61,529 nt of DNA from an uncultured Clostridia bacterium (GTDB lineage Bacteria > Bacillota > Clostridia > TANB77 > CAG-508), in assembly GCA_934120645.1 (NCBI GenBank), contig CAKOUO010000009.1, forward strand, positions 1 through 61,529, in the 5' to 3' direction. The notes under the pieces were generated by a model. It saw only the letters and a program-made list of their open reading frames with translations, did no database searches and had not been told where the DNA came from. This document shows positions 37,021-46,186 of the stretch, in pieces (the first letter of the stretch is position 1; each line of letters starts with the position of its first letter). The translations under genes were made by a program, and so were the position numbers.

Positions 37021-37402
37021 ATTTTTCTCCTTTTCTTATGAAACAAAAAAATGTCGTTTTGTAGATTTTATATAAAAATATTTACAATATAGTTAATTTT
37101 TAAATATATACGTTATAGTCTTTTTTACTTATATATTCATCTTTTTACCATTTTTGTGTTTTTCGTTTACTAGCTTGTAATGTATGTTTTATGTTTACTA
37201 TTTATGTCTTTATACCTTGTTTGTTTTTTATTTTACTAATATTTTTATATATTTACTATTTTTTATTTCATTTATTAATTTTGATATTTGATTAATTTCT
37301 TATTATTTTCGTCGTATTTTGTTTTTTGTATTTGTTCTATAAAATTATATGTATTTTGAATTAAAATCGCTTATTTTTGATTTTAGCGCTTATTTTTATC
37401 AA
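37021..37402. other. 382-base gap between mnmE and mnmG holding a copy of the oriC-flanking repeat motif
   Basis: There is no gene here. The plus strand is T-rich. Around 37305-37389 the motifs ATTTTCGTCGT and AAAATCGCTTATTTTTGATTTT appear. They match, in inverse orientation, the cores of the two 86-bp repeats at 44741-44952. I see no promoter of good quality; mnmG is probably read from mnmE or from a weak element in this gap. Confidence 0.45.
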
Positions 37403-38774
37403 TTATTTTCCCAAGCAAAACTTTGAAAAAATTTCATTTATTATATCATCAGTTACAACATCACCTGTAATATTTCCTAAATCCTCTAAAATATCTTTAA
37501 TGAATATTGCTATAATATCTACAGGCATATTATCATTAATCGCATTTTCACATTTTTTTACATTCTCAATAGCTTTTGAAATTAAATTTTTATGTCTTAA
37601 ATTTGTTATTACAATTTCATTATCTAAATTAATCTCATTTAAACTAAACATTTTTGAAATCATTTGATATAATTCTTCCAAACCATAATTATTTAATGCT
37701 GAAATTTTTATAATATTTTTTGTTATTGCTGTAAATCTTTTATCATTTTCCAATAATATTGGTTTTAGGTCTATTTTATTTAATATTATAATTGAATTTT
37801 TATGTTTTATTATATCAAGTATCTCAATATCTTCTTCTGTCAATTCTTTTGTACTATCAAATATTGCAATAACCAAATCTGCATCTTTAGCAATTTCTTT
37901 TGATTTTGCTATACCTATTTTTTCAACCTCATCTTTAGCTTTTCTTATTCCCGCAGTATCAATAAGTTTTAATGGTATCCCCTCTATATTAACAAACTCT
38001 TCTATTGTATCCCTAGTTGTTCCCTCATATTCAGTAACTATAGCCCTATCTTCTTTTAATATTGCATTTAATAAAGATGACTTTCCAGCATTAGGTCTTC
38101 CTATAATTGCTGTTTTTATTCCATCTTTTATTAATTTACCATTATCAAAGCTTTTTTCTAATTTTTCTAATTTTACTTTAATATTTTTTAACATATTACT
38201 AATTTCAGTATTTGTAACTTCTTCAACATCATATTCTGGATAATCTATACTAACATCTACATTAACCATTACATCTAAAATTTCTTGCTTTATCTCATTT
38301 ATTTTTTTAGAAAGAACTCCTTCTAATTGCTTTACTCCTGTTTTAGCTTCCCTTTCTGATTTTGCATTTATAACATCTATAACAGATTCTGCTTGCAATA
38401 AATCTATTCTTCCATTTAAAAAGGCCCTCTTTGTAAATTCACCTGGTTCCGCTAGATTTGCTCCATTTTTTAAGCATAATTCTAATATTTTTCTGATTAC
38501 AACATTTCCTCCATGTGTATTTATCTCACACATATTTTCCGTTGTATAACTTCTGGGTGCTTTAAAATAAGAAACTAAAACTTCGTCTACAATTTCCCCT
38601 TTCTCAACAATATGTCCATATTTTATAGAATAACCTCTTATATTTTCTATGTTTTCTTTCTTTTTTGGTTCAAATATTTTGTCTAAAACATCAAAACATT
38701 TTTCACCACTCATTCTTACAATTCCTATTCCTCCAATTCCGTGGAGCCGTAGATATTGATGCTATAACACTCAT
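37403..38774 (-). CDS. mnmE: tRNA modification GTPase MnmE, frameshifted near the N-terminus
   Basis: MnmE is a GTPase with an N-terminal tetrahydrofolate-binding domain, a helical domain and the C-terminal CxGK motif (here CLGK, the last four residues). G-motifs are visible: GRPNAGKSS (about residue 210), DTAG and NKID. The proper start is ATG 38774, with AAGGAG upstream, encoding MSVIASISTAP. After these 11 codons one extra base (G at 38741, C on the coding strand) shifts the frame. Removing it restores GIGGIGIVRMSGEKC. In the given sequence the intact frame begins only at ATG 38713, losing about 20 residues of the first domain. Real mutation or sequencing error cannot be told apart here. 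Confidence 0.9.
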
Positions 38775-38922
38775 ATTTATTCTCCTTTATTTTTATAACT
38801 TCATTCTCTATTTTACCATATTATGTAACCATTTAAAAGTGTTTTTTAAAAAAAAAGCCAAAGATAGAAAATTACTTGAAATAAAGTAAAAATCTGACCT
38901 TTGACCTCTGATTTTTATAATA

Positions 38923-39624
38923 TTAATATTTGTTTTTTAAAGAAACTACTATTCTTCTATGTGGTTCTTCACCTATACTTCTTGTTTCTACTTTCTCATT
39001 ATCTTGTAATTTAGAATGTATAATTTTTCTTTCATATGCTTGCATAGGTTCTAATGTTATTGATTTTTTAGTTTTTATTACTGTTTTTGCTATTTTTTCA
39101 GCTAAATCCTCTAATGTTTTTTCTCTTTTTTCTTTATATCCTTCTATATCCAAAATAACTCTTACTCTTTTTTCAATTCCTTTTCCAGCTATTGCTGAAA
39201 TAATATTTTGAAAAGAATATAATGTTTCTCCTCTATATCCTATCAAGAATCCTAGTCCATTATCTTTTATGTTAACATTTAACCCACATTTACTTTTTTC
39301 TATAGAATATTCTGCATTTTCATTTAGCTTTTCAAAAAATTCTTTCAAAAATTTTTCCACATTTTGTTTTGCTTTTTCTTGTTCTTCTTCTGTCAATTCT
39401 ATTTCTCTTTTTATCTTTTTTGCTTCTTTTTCATCATGATTTTCTTTTAAAGTTAATTGAACTTTTACAACTCTTGGAGTTAAAATACTAAAAAAACTTC
39501 TTTTTTCTTCATTTTCTAATATTTTTATATCAACCATATTTTTAGATACATTTAATTTTTTTAATCCATTTTCAATCGCTTCATTAGTAGTTTTTCCTTC
39601 TGAAATAATAGTTTTTTCCATCAT
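38923..39624 (-). CDS. jag: Jag/KhpB RNA-binding protein
   Basis: A 233-residue RNA-binding protein that in other Firmicutes pairs with KhpA and affects cell elongation and division. In order: a Jag-N domain (residues 1-53), an acidic/basic linker, a KH domain with GFLIGYRGETL (about 124-134) and a C-terminal R3H domain with GEEPHRRIVV (about 217-226). Two adjacent ATG codons follow AGGAAGG, and I take the first. Its place between yidC and mnmE is the classical one. Confidence 0.93.
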   Translation of the reverse strand: MMEKTIISEGKTTNEAIENGLKKLNVSKNMVDIKILENEEKRSFFSILTPRVVKVQLTLKENHDEKEAKKIKREIELTEEEQEKAKQNVEKFLKEFFEKLNENAEYSIEKSKCGLNVNIKDNGLGFLIGYRGETLYSFQNIISAIAGKGIEKRVRVILDIEGYKEKREKTLEDLAEKIAKTVIKTKKSITLEPMQAYERKIIHSKLQDNEKVETRSIGEEPHRRIVVSLKNKY

Positions 39625-39645
39625 TTATCTTCCTTCCTACTAGAT

Positions 39646-40527
39646 TTAGTCTTTTATAACCTTATCTAAAACTAGTCTTTCTCCTATCATTAAAATATTA
39701 TTAACTAACCAATATAAAGCAAGTCCTAATGGTGCAACTAAAGAAATTGAAACAGACATAATTGGCATCATCCAAGACATCATTTTATTAGATTGTGCCA
39801 TTGCATCTTCCATTTCGTTCTTTTCATTCTGTTCAGCATCTTTATCTTTCTCTGTAACATCTATTACATCACCTTTTTTATCTTTCTTCTGCATTGAAGT
39901 TGTTATTCTCATTGATATAAAAGTTGAAATAATATAAAGAACAGGTATTATATAAACAGTCCAATCAGATAAATTTTGTTGTGGTATTTTACTTAAATCT
40001 AATCCTATAAAATTCATATTTAAATTTACTTTTTCTAATGTTGAATCTTCTGGATTTTTTTCTTTTAAGTAATCTATTTCTCTTATAATATCTATTTCAG
40101 AATAAGCTGAACTTACTGTTTTTCCATCATCTTTCATTTGTTGCACATAAGTATTTATTTGTGAATTATCAATTTTTTTCATATATGTTAATGGAAATCT
40201 TACCATATAAAAAATTGAAATTAATAATATAAACTGAACAATTGTACTTAAACACCCACTAAATGGACTCATGTTTTCTTTTTTATATAAATCCATCATC
40301 TCTCTGTTTAATTTTTCTTGATCATTTTTATATTTAAATTGTAAAACCTTCATTTTTTCTTGAAGTTCTGCACTTTTCTTCATTGTTCTTTGTTGCTTTA
40401 TTGATAATGGCAACATTACTAGTTTTATAATAACTGTAAATAATATAATAGATAAACCATAATTATTTACAAGGTTATTTATAAAATTTAATAAATAACC
40501 AAAAATGTTTGCAAAAAATTGAAACAT
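39646..40527 (-). CDS. yidC: Membrane protein insertase YidC/Oxa1
   Basis: Inserts and folds membrane proteins, alone or with SecYEG. The 293-residue protein has five membrane segments and the charged cytoplasmic hairpin (KQQRTMKKSAEL ... EKLNREMMDLYKKENMSPF, about 43-96). The MSPFSGC segment is typical. No lipobox is visible at the N-terminus, unlike SpoIIIJ of Bacillus; it begins directly with a membrane segment. It lies 16 bases after yidD. Confidence 0.94.
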   Translation of the reverse strand: MFQFFANIFGYLLNFINNLVNNYGLSIILFTVIIKLVMLPLSIKQQRTMKKSAELQEKMKVLQFKYKNDQEKLNREMMDLYKKENMSPFSGCLSTIVQFILLISIFYMVRFPLTYMKKIDNSQINTYVQQMKDDGKTVSSAYSEIDIIREIDYLKEKNPEDSTLEKVNLNMNFIGLDLSKIPQQNLSDWTVYIIPVLYIISTFISMRITTSMQKKDKKGDVIDVTEKDKDAEQNEKNEMEDAMAQSNKMMSWMMPIMSVSISLVAPLGLALYWLVNNILMIGERLVLDKVIKD

Positions 40528-40543
40528 CTCTACTCCTCCTGGA

Positions 40544-40762
40544 TTATTTTAAAGGGTCATACCCTCCTTTTGAAAAAGGATTACACTTCAAAATTCTAAC
40601 TATTCCTAATTTTAATCCTTTCCAAACACCATATTTTAATATAGCTTGTTTTGTATATTCAGAACATGTTGGATAAAATTTACAATTTATATTTTTACTT
40701 TGTAGCCACAAAGAAATATGTTTTTGATAAAAATTAATAAATTTTACTAATAACTTCTTCAT
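40544..40762 (-). CDS. yidD: Membrane protein insertion efficiency factor YidD
   Basis: A 72-residue protein of the YidD (haemolytic domain) family. The segment CKFYPTCSEYTKQAI (about 27-41) and the terminal CNPFSKGGYDP are diagnostic. It assists YidC near the membrane. Its place between rnpA and yidC is conserved across bacteria. Confidence 0.95.
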   Translation of the reverse strand: MKKLLVKFINFYQKHISLWLQSKNINCKFYPTCSEYTKQAILKYGVWKGLKLGIVRILKCNPFSKGGYDPLK

Positions 40763-40771
40763 ATATTTTCC

Positions 40772-41113
40772 CTAAATTTTTATACCAGCTTTATCAAAAA
40801 TAAGATTCAAATCAGTTTTTATATTACTAAAGTTTGCATTTTCTATATTAACACCTTTTTTCCAAAGAAAAACTATGCTTTTTCCACTATCTATATTATC
40901 TTCTAATATCTTATAGTTTTCTCTCAATAATCTTTTTATTTTGTTTCTTTTTACCGCTTTAGCTGTTTTTACACTAATAGCAAGTCCTAAAAGATTATAT
41001 TCTTTTTTATTTTCTTGTATAAATGCCTCTATACACTTTCCTGAATAATATTTTCCCTTTGATAAAACTTTTTTAAATTCATAATTTTTTTTTAACATTT
41101 TTGTTTTTTTCAT
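40772..41113 (-). CDS. rnpA: Ribonuclease P protein component
   Basis: A 113-residue basic protein that helps the RNase P RNA process tRNA 5' ends. The RNR-type motif AVKRNKIKRLLREN (about 53-66) and the N-terminal YEFKKVLSKGKYY segment are characteristic. The start has GAAGGGAAG somewhat far upstream. A second ATG five codons in is possible. It lies 118 bases after rpmH, with a hairpin between. Confidence 0.93.
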   Translation of the reverse strand: MKKTKMLKKNYEFKKVLSKGKYYSGKCIEAFIQENKKEYNLLGLAISVKTAKAVKRNKIKRLLRENYKILEDNIDSGKSIVFLWKKGVNIENANFSNIKTDLNLIFDKAGIKI

Positions 41114-41183
41114 TATGTTTTCTTCCCTTCATATTGGTAGAATTTAATGAAAAAAATCATTATTTAAGTATAACTATATTAAA

Positions 41184-41215
41184 AGGCAAGAACAAATTTA
41201 TTATATTCCTTGCCT
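41184..41215 (-). terminator. Hairpin between rpmH and rnpA (terminator or attenuator)
   Basis: Stem AGGCAAG / CTTGCCT around an 18-base AT-rich loop, followed on the minus strand by TTTTAATAT. The weak T-run suggests partial read-through into rnpA. Confidence 0.5.
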
Positions 41216-41231
41216 ATTTATTAATATAAAA

Positions 41232-41366
41232 TTAAGCACTTAATTTTTTTCTACCTTTAGCTCTTCTTGCTTTTAAAACGTTTCTGCCTGATCTTGTCTT
41301 CATTCTTTTCATAAATCCATGTTCTCTTTTTTCTTGTCTTGTTTTTGGTTGAAATGTTCTTTTCAT
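41232..41366 (-). CDS. rpmH: 50S ribosomal protein L34
   Basis: A 44-residue, very basic protein. The start MKRTFQPKTR and the HGFMKRM segment followed by GRNVLKARRAKGRKKLSA are diagnostic of L34. A perfect AGGAGG precedes the ATG at 41366. It is the first gene of the rpmH-rnpA-yidD-yidC-jag run and diverges from dnaA across oriC. Confidence 0.97.
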   Translation of the reverse strand: MKRTFQPKTRQEKREHGFMKRMKTRSGRNVLKARRAKGRKKLSA

Positions 41367-41442
41367 TTATAGCACCTCCTACTGCTTTGATATTTATTAA
41401 ATCCCATTACTGGAAATTTTATGCAAAATAATAAGTATATCG

Positions 41443-41472
41443 ATTATACAGTAAAAATTAATAGTTTGTCAA
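41443..41472 (-). promoter_or_regulatory. Consensus SigA promoter of rpmH
   Basis: On the minus strand TTGACA (complement of 41467-41472), an 18-base spacer and TATAAT (complement of 41443-41448). Confidence 0.7.
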
Positions 41473-41563
41473 GTGTTTTTTTAAAAAATAATAATATGTA
41501 AACTTTTAAATTTATGTGTTGATTTTGCAGTATTTTTGTAACATTATTGTAATATTTATATAC

Positions 41564-41774
41564 TTATCCACATTTTTCGATTATATTTTCCACAATTTTA
41601 AAAAATTTTCCACAATTCTATTGACTTATTTATTATAAATTTGTTATTATATGAATTACAAAAAAATATGAGATTTTTGTTGACAGATCTAATAAAAATC
41701 TGTTCGTAAAAATGGTCTTATTTTTACTTAAATATTACAAACTTATCAACAATTGTGGATAACTCTGTGGATAA
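41564..41774. other. oriC: oriC, left part: DnaA-box cluster upstream of dnaA
   Basis: Perfect boxes TTATCCACA at 41564-41572 and, inverted, at 41754-41762 and 41766-41774. Near matches are TTTTCCACA at 41586 and 41606 and TTATCAACA at 41743. Between them lies a very AT-rich stretch (about 41625-41670). The last boxes abut the dnaA ribosome binding site, suggesting autoregulation. An inverted repeat ACAGAT ... ATCTGT lies near 41682-41703. Confidence 0.85.
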
Positions 41775-41798
41775 GTTTTGTTAGAAAGGATAAAAAAA

Positions 41799-43148
41799 AT
41801 GGCAATTGACAAAGAAGAACTATTAGGCAAATTAAAAGAATTGTTAGAAGATGAAGTTTCAAGAATATCTTTTGAGACATGGATAAAACCTTTAGGTATT
41901 AAAAGTATTGAAAATGAAAATATCACTTTTACAGCTGTTTCAGAATTTCAAAAAGATTTTATTGAAAATAAATATAACAGTCTTATATTTAACACTTTAA
42001 GATATATAACAAACAAAGATTGGACATTCTCTGTTATTGATTTATCAAAAGAAAATGATAATGGTAACATAATATCAGACAAAAAATCAAATATACCTGA
42101 AGTAGAACTTGAAAATAATCATTCAACTTTAAATAAAAAATATACTTTTGAAACTTTTGTCGTTGGAAACAACAATAGATTTGCACATGCAGCAGCATTA
42201 GCAGTAGGAAATGAACCCGGAAAATCTTATAATCCTTTATTTTTATATGGGGGAGTTGGTTTAGGAAAAACCCACTTAATGCATGCAATAGGAAATAGAA
42301 TTTTAGAAAATAATCCAAATTCTAATGTTCTATATGTTACCTCAGAAAAATTCACAAATCAGCTAATCAATGCTATAAAAGATAATAAAACAGAAATATT
42401 TAGAAATAAATATAGAAATATAGATGTTTTATTAATTGATGATATTCAATTTATAGCTGGAAAAGATAGGGTACAAGAAGAATTTTTCCATACTTTTAAT
42501 ACTTTAAGAGAAAATGGAAAACAAATAATTATTTCTAGTGATAAGCCTCCTAGAGATATAGAATTTTTAGAAGACAGGCTTAAATCAAGATTTGAATGGG
42601 GACTTTTAGCTGATATTTCTTGCCCAGATTATGAAACTCGTTTAGCTATATTAAGAAAAAAAGCTCAAGATGAAAATATAATAATAGATGATTCTATATT
42701 ATCAGATATCGCAACAAAAATAGATTCTAATATAAGAGAATTAGAAGGAGTTTTTAATAAAATAGTTGCAAGAGCTTCATTAACACACAGTCCTATAACA
42801 ATAGAACTAGCAGAAAACATTATAAACGAATTCAAATACGAAAGTGAAAAAGTAATTTCTTGTGATTTTATAAAAGAAACTGTTGCAAAATATTTCAGCA
42901 TAGATAAAGACGAACTTGCTGGAAGTAAAAGATCTAATGACATAGCATTTCCAAGACAAATAGCAATGTATCTATGTAGAGATGTAGCAGGTATGTCTTT
43001 TCCACAAATAGGAATTGAATTTGGAAATCGTGACCATTCAACAGTAATGCATGGATATAATAAGATATCAAAAGAAATGAAAGAAAAAAATAGTACAAAA
43101 CTAATTGTGGAAAGTGTGAAGAACATAATTGTGGCTGAAAAAAAATAA
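41799..43148 (+). CDS. dnaA: Chromosomal replication initiator DnaA
   Basis: A 449-residue AAA+ initiator. Domain I (about 1-75) mediates DnaB/DnaA contacts, domain II is a short linker, domain III carries Walker A GGVGLGKTH (about 151-159) and Walker B LLIDDIQF, and domain IV has the DNA-binding signature GNRDHSTVMHGYNK (about 413-426). A TTG 21 bases upstream is open but overlaps the DnaA box and ribosome binding site, so ATG 41799 after AAAGGA is the start. Confidence 0.97.
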   Translation: MAIDKEELLGKLKELLEDEVSRISFETWIKPLGIKSIENENITFTAVSEFQKDFIENKYNSLIFNTLRYITNKDWTFSVIDLSKENDNGNIISDKKSNIPEVELENNHSTLNKKYTFETFVVGNNNRFAHAAALAVGNEPGKSYNPLFLYGGVGLGKTHLMHAIGNRILENNPNSNVLYVTSEKFTNQLINAIKDNKTEIFRNKYRNIDVLLIDDIQFIAGKDRVQEEFFHTFNTLRENGKQIIISSDKPPRDIEFLEDRLKSRFEWGLLADISCPDYETRLAILRKKAQDENIIIDDSILSDIATKIDSNIRELEGVFNKIVARASLTHSPITIELAENIINEFKYESEKVISCDFIKETVAKYFSIDKDELAGSKRSNDIAFPRQIAMYLCRDVAGMSFPQIGIEFGNRDHSTVMHGYNKISKEMKEKNSTKLIVESVKNIIVAEKK

Positions 43149-43341
43149 GAGATATCAAATAAAACTTTAATATTTTAAAATTTATGTTTGGAAAAAATAT
43201 TGTTTGGAAATTTTTATTAGATCAATTCTTACGGAAGCAACACATTAGATATCCACACCATACTGTTAATAATGTGTTAATAAACTGTGTATATCTAAAT
43301 TATAAACAATTAAATTTTTATAATGTGGAAAATATTAAAAC

Positions 43342-43405
43342 TTATCCACTAAGTTATTCACACCGATTTTGTTAGGGATTCTAATTATCAACATAGTTTT
43401 CCACA
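43342..43405. other. oriC: oriC, right part: DnaA-box cluster between dnaA and dnaN
   Basis: The 323-base dnaA-dnaN gap holds TTATCCACT (43342), TTATTCACA (43354), TTATCAACA (43385) and TTTTCCACA (43397), with weaker sites near 43250 and 43274. Together with the cluster upstream of dnaA this gives a bipartite origin of the Bacillus type. Confidence 0.8.
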
Positions 43406-43471
43406 GTTTCCACAGTACCTAATACTAATACTACTAAAAATATTATATTAATTTATAAAGGAGGAGCCAAA

Positions 43472-44590
43472 ATGAAATTTATATGTTACAAAGACAAAAT
43501 ACTAAAAGCTATTAATTCCGTAGTAAAAGGTGTAGCATCAAAAACAACAATGCCTATATTAGAAGGTATATTAATTCAAACAAATGATAATGAAATAAAA
43601 CTAACAACTTATGATTTAGAAATTGGAATAGAATATATAATGGAAGCAGAAGTAAAAGAACAAGGAAGTACAGTAGTTAATGCAATAATGTTTAGTGAAA
43701 TCATAAGAAAATTGCCAGATACAGAAATATATATTACTCTAAATGATAAAAACTTATTAGAAATAGAATGTGAAGGATCTTTATATAAATTAGCAACAAT
43801 GAATCCAGAAGAATTTCCAGAACTTCCAAAAATAGAAGTTGAAAATTCAATAGAACTAGAACAAAATACTTTAAAAAATATGATAAGAAAAACAATATTT
43901 GCTGTAAGTTCAGAAGAAAACAGACCAATTTTTACAGGATGCTTATTTGAAATAAAAAATAATAAATTAAATATTGTAGCTGTTGATGGATTTAGATTAG
44001 CTCTAAGAAGTATATTTTTAAATAAACAAACAAATAACTTTAGTGCAGTAATACCAGGAAAAACTTTAACAGAAGTAAATAAAATTTTATTAGATTCTTT
44101 TGATACTATAAAAATAGGAGTTTCAAAAAATCAAGCTTTATTTGAAATGGATAATTGCAAAATAGTAACAAGAATATTAGATGGAGAATTTTTAAATTAT
44201 AAAAGTGTAATACCAGACAATTGGGAAACAAGAATAAAAGTAAATAAAAATAATTTACAAAATAGTTTTGAAAGAATTAGTTTAATATCATCTTCATCAG
44301 TTGAGAAGGAAAAGAAATATCCAGTAAAAGTAAAAGTTGATATAGGAAAAGTTACAATATCTTGCACAAATCAAACTGGAGATGCAAAGGAAGAATTATT
44401 TGTTTCAACAGAAGGAAAAAATTTAGAAGCTGGATTTAATCCAAAATATTTTTTAGACAGTTTAAAAGCTATTGATGATGAAGAAGTATATGTTGAGTTT
44501 GGAACAAGTATATCACCTTGTTTAATAAAATCTGTAGAAAATAAAGACTATGTTTATATGATTTTACCAATAAGATTAAAAGAAGAATAA
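43472..44590 (+). CDS. dnaN: DNA polymerase III sliding clamp, beta subunit
   Basis: A 372-residue ring-forming processivity factor. All three clamp domains are present and the C-terminus ends with YMILPIRL, the typical hydrophobic-pocket strand of the beta clamp. The region SSEENRPIFTGCLFE (about 145-159) is the characteristic start of domain 2. The ribosome binding site is AGGAGG. A short terminator hairpin follows directly. Confidence 0.96.
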   Translation: MKFICYKDKILKAINSVVKGVASKTTMPILEGILIQTNDNEIKLTTYDLEIGIEYIMEAEVKEQGSTVVNAIMFSEIIRKLPDTEIYITLNDKNLLEIECEGSLYKLATMNPEEFPELPKIEVENSIELEQNTLKNMIRKTIFAVSSEENRPIFTGCLFEIKNNKLNIVAVDGFRLALRSIFLNKQTNNFSAVIPGKTLTEVNKILLDSFDTIKIGVSKNQALFEMDNCKIVTRILDGEFLNYKSVIPDNWETRIKVNKNNLQNSFERISLISSSSVEKEKKYPVKVKVDIGKVTISCTNQTGDAKEELFVSTEGKNLEAGFNPKYFLDSLKAIDDEEVYVEFGTSISPCLIKSVENKDYVYMILPIRLKEE

Positions 44591-44616
44591 AAAGTAAGAT
44601 ATTTTTCTTACTTTTT
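44591..44616 (+). terminator. Terminator of dnaN
   Basis: Stem AAAGTAAGA / TCTTACTTT with a T run, starting at the dnaN stop. Confidence 0.75.
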
Positions 44617-44740
44617 ATTCTTTTAAAAAAAGTTTTCCACAAATAATTAATAAATTGTGGAAAATAAAATTGAAAATAATATTATAAATAAATTAGAAAA
44701 AAATAGAATAAAATAGAATAAAATAGATAAAAATATAAAA

Positions 44741-44952
44741 ACGACGAAAATCAAAAATAAGACAATTTAAAAATTTTAAAATATAATTTAATTACAAAAA
44801 ATAAAATTAATTAAAAACCAAAATAATAAAAAAAATAAAAAAAATGTAAAAAAATAAAAATAAAAAACAACGAAAATCGAAAATAAGGCGATTTAAAAAT
44901 TTTAAAATATAATTTAATTATAAAAAATAAAATTAATTAAAACCGAAAATAA
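44741..44952. repeat. Two 86-bp direct repeats in the dnaN-recF gap
   Basis: Copy 1 is 44741-44826 and copy 2 is 44867-44952, offset 126 bases, differing at only a handful of positions. Each begins AC(G/A)ACGAAAATC and contains ATAAG(A/G)C(A/G)ATTT, then a long AT-only part. The whole 44617-45104 gap is extremely A-rich on the plus strand and I see no gene in it. TGTGGAAAA motifs (near 44656 and 45022) are weak DnaA-like sites. Confidence 0.7.
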
Positions 44953-45104
44953 CAAAAAATAAATAAAAATTAGAAAAAAATAGTAAAAAAAAGAATAAAT
45001 TAGAAAAAAATAGTTTATAAAATGTGGAAAATTATATTTTAAATATAGAAAAAAACAAAAAATAAAAATATTAAATAAATAATAAATTAATATTGGAGAA
45101 AAAA

Positions 45105-46175
45105 ATGTGGATAAAAAATATTAAATTAAAAAATTTTAGAAATTATAATTATGAACAAATTAATTTAGAAAAAAATATAAATATTTTTTATGGAGAAAAT
45201 GCACAAGGAAAAACAAATATAATAGAAGCAATTTTTTTATGTAGTTTGGGAAAATCATTTAGAGCAAAAAAAGATATAGAAATGATAAAATTAGATGAAA
45301 AATATTCTAATATAGAAATTGAATATGAAAAAACTGATAGAGATGGAAAAATAAAAATAGAATTAGGTGAAAAAAAGAATATTTATTTAAATGGAATAAA
45401 AATAAAAAAATTAAGTGAATTACTAGGAAATATAAATATTGTAATATTTACTCCTGATGATATTAATATTTTAAAAGGTGGACCTCAAAATAGGAGAAAA
45501 TTTTTAGATATAATGATAAGCCAATTAAGACCAAATTATATGCATTTATTAAATTTATATTTAAAAACAATTGAACAGAGAAATAAATATTTAAGACAAA
45601 TAAGAGAAGAAAATAAAGATGAAAAATTGTTAGATATATGGGATGAAAAATTAGCAGATTATGCCATAAATATTTGTAAATATAGAACAGAATTTATAGA
45701 AAAAATAATAAAAAAAATAAAAAAAATACATGAAAATATTACAGCAGAAAAAGAAGAGATTGAAATAAAATATATAACCGAATGCAAAGATAAAGATGAA
45801 TATTTAAAAATATTAAAACAAAGAAGAAAATTAGATATTATAAAAGGATTTACAACAAAGGGTATACATAGAGATGATTTTATGATATATATAAATAAGA
45901 AGGAAATAAATATTTATGGGTCACAAGGACAAAATAGAACAGCAATGCTTTCATTAAAATTATCAGAGCTTCAAGTTATATATGATGAAATTGGGGAATA
46001 TCCAATTTTATTATTAGATGATTTTATGTCAGAATTAGATAGCAAAAGAAGAAAAAATTTTTTAGAAAATATAAAAAATACACAAGTAATTATTACGGGA
46101 ACAGAAAAATTAGATATTGAAAATTTAAATTATTTGGAATATAATGTGTCTAATGGAAAAATTATAAAAAAATAG
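45105..46175 (+). CDS. recF: DNA replication and repair protein RecF
   Basis: A 356-residue SMC-like ATPase that helps load RecA at gaps. Walker A GENAQGKT is at about residues 29-36, and the ABC signature (GSQGQNRTAMLSLKLSE) and Walker B (PILLLDDFMSELD) lie in the C-terminal third. An in-frame TTG at 45093 is open, but GGAG just upstream of ATG 45105 fixes the start. Confidence 0.95.
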   Translation: MWIKNIKLKNFRNYNYEQINLEKNINIFYGENAQGKTNIIEAIFLCSLGKSFRAKKDIEMIKLDEKYSNIEIEYEKTDRDGKIKIELGEKKNIYLNGIKIKKLSELLGNINIVIFTPDDINILKGGPQNRRKFLDIMISQLRPNYMHLLNLYLKTIEQRNKYLRQIREENKDEKLLDIWDEKLADYAINICKYRTEFIEKIIKKIKKIHENITAEKEEIEIKYITECKDKDEYLKILKQRRKLDIIKGFTTKGIHRDDFMIYINKKEINIYGSQGQNRTAMLSLKLSELQVIYDEIGEYPILLLDDFMSELDSKRRKNFLENIKNTQVIITGTEKLDIENLNYLEYNVSNGKIIKK

Positions 46176-46186
46176 GAGGAATACAC

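Noticed and set aside
43184..43375. 63-codon plus-strand frame between dnaA and dnaN
   Set aside because: It lies across the DnaA-box cluster, has no ribosome binding site and looks like noncoding origin sequence.
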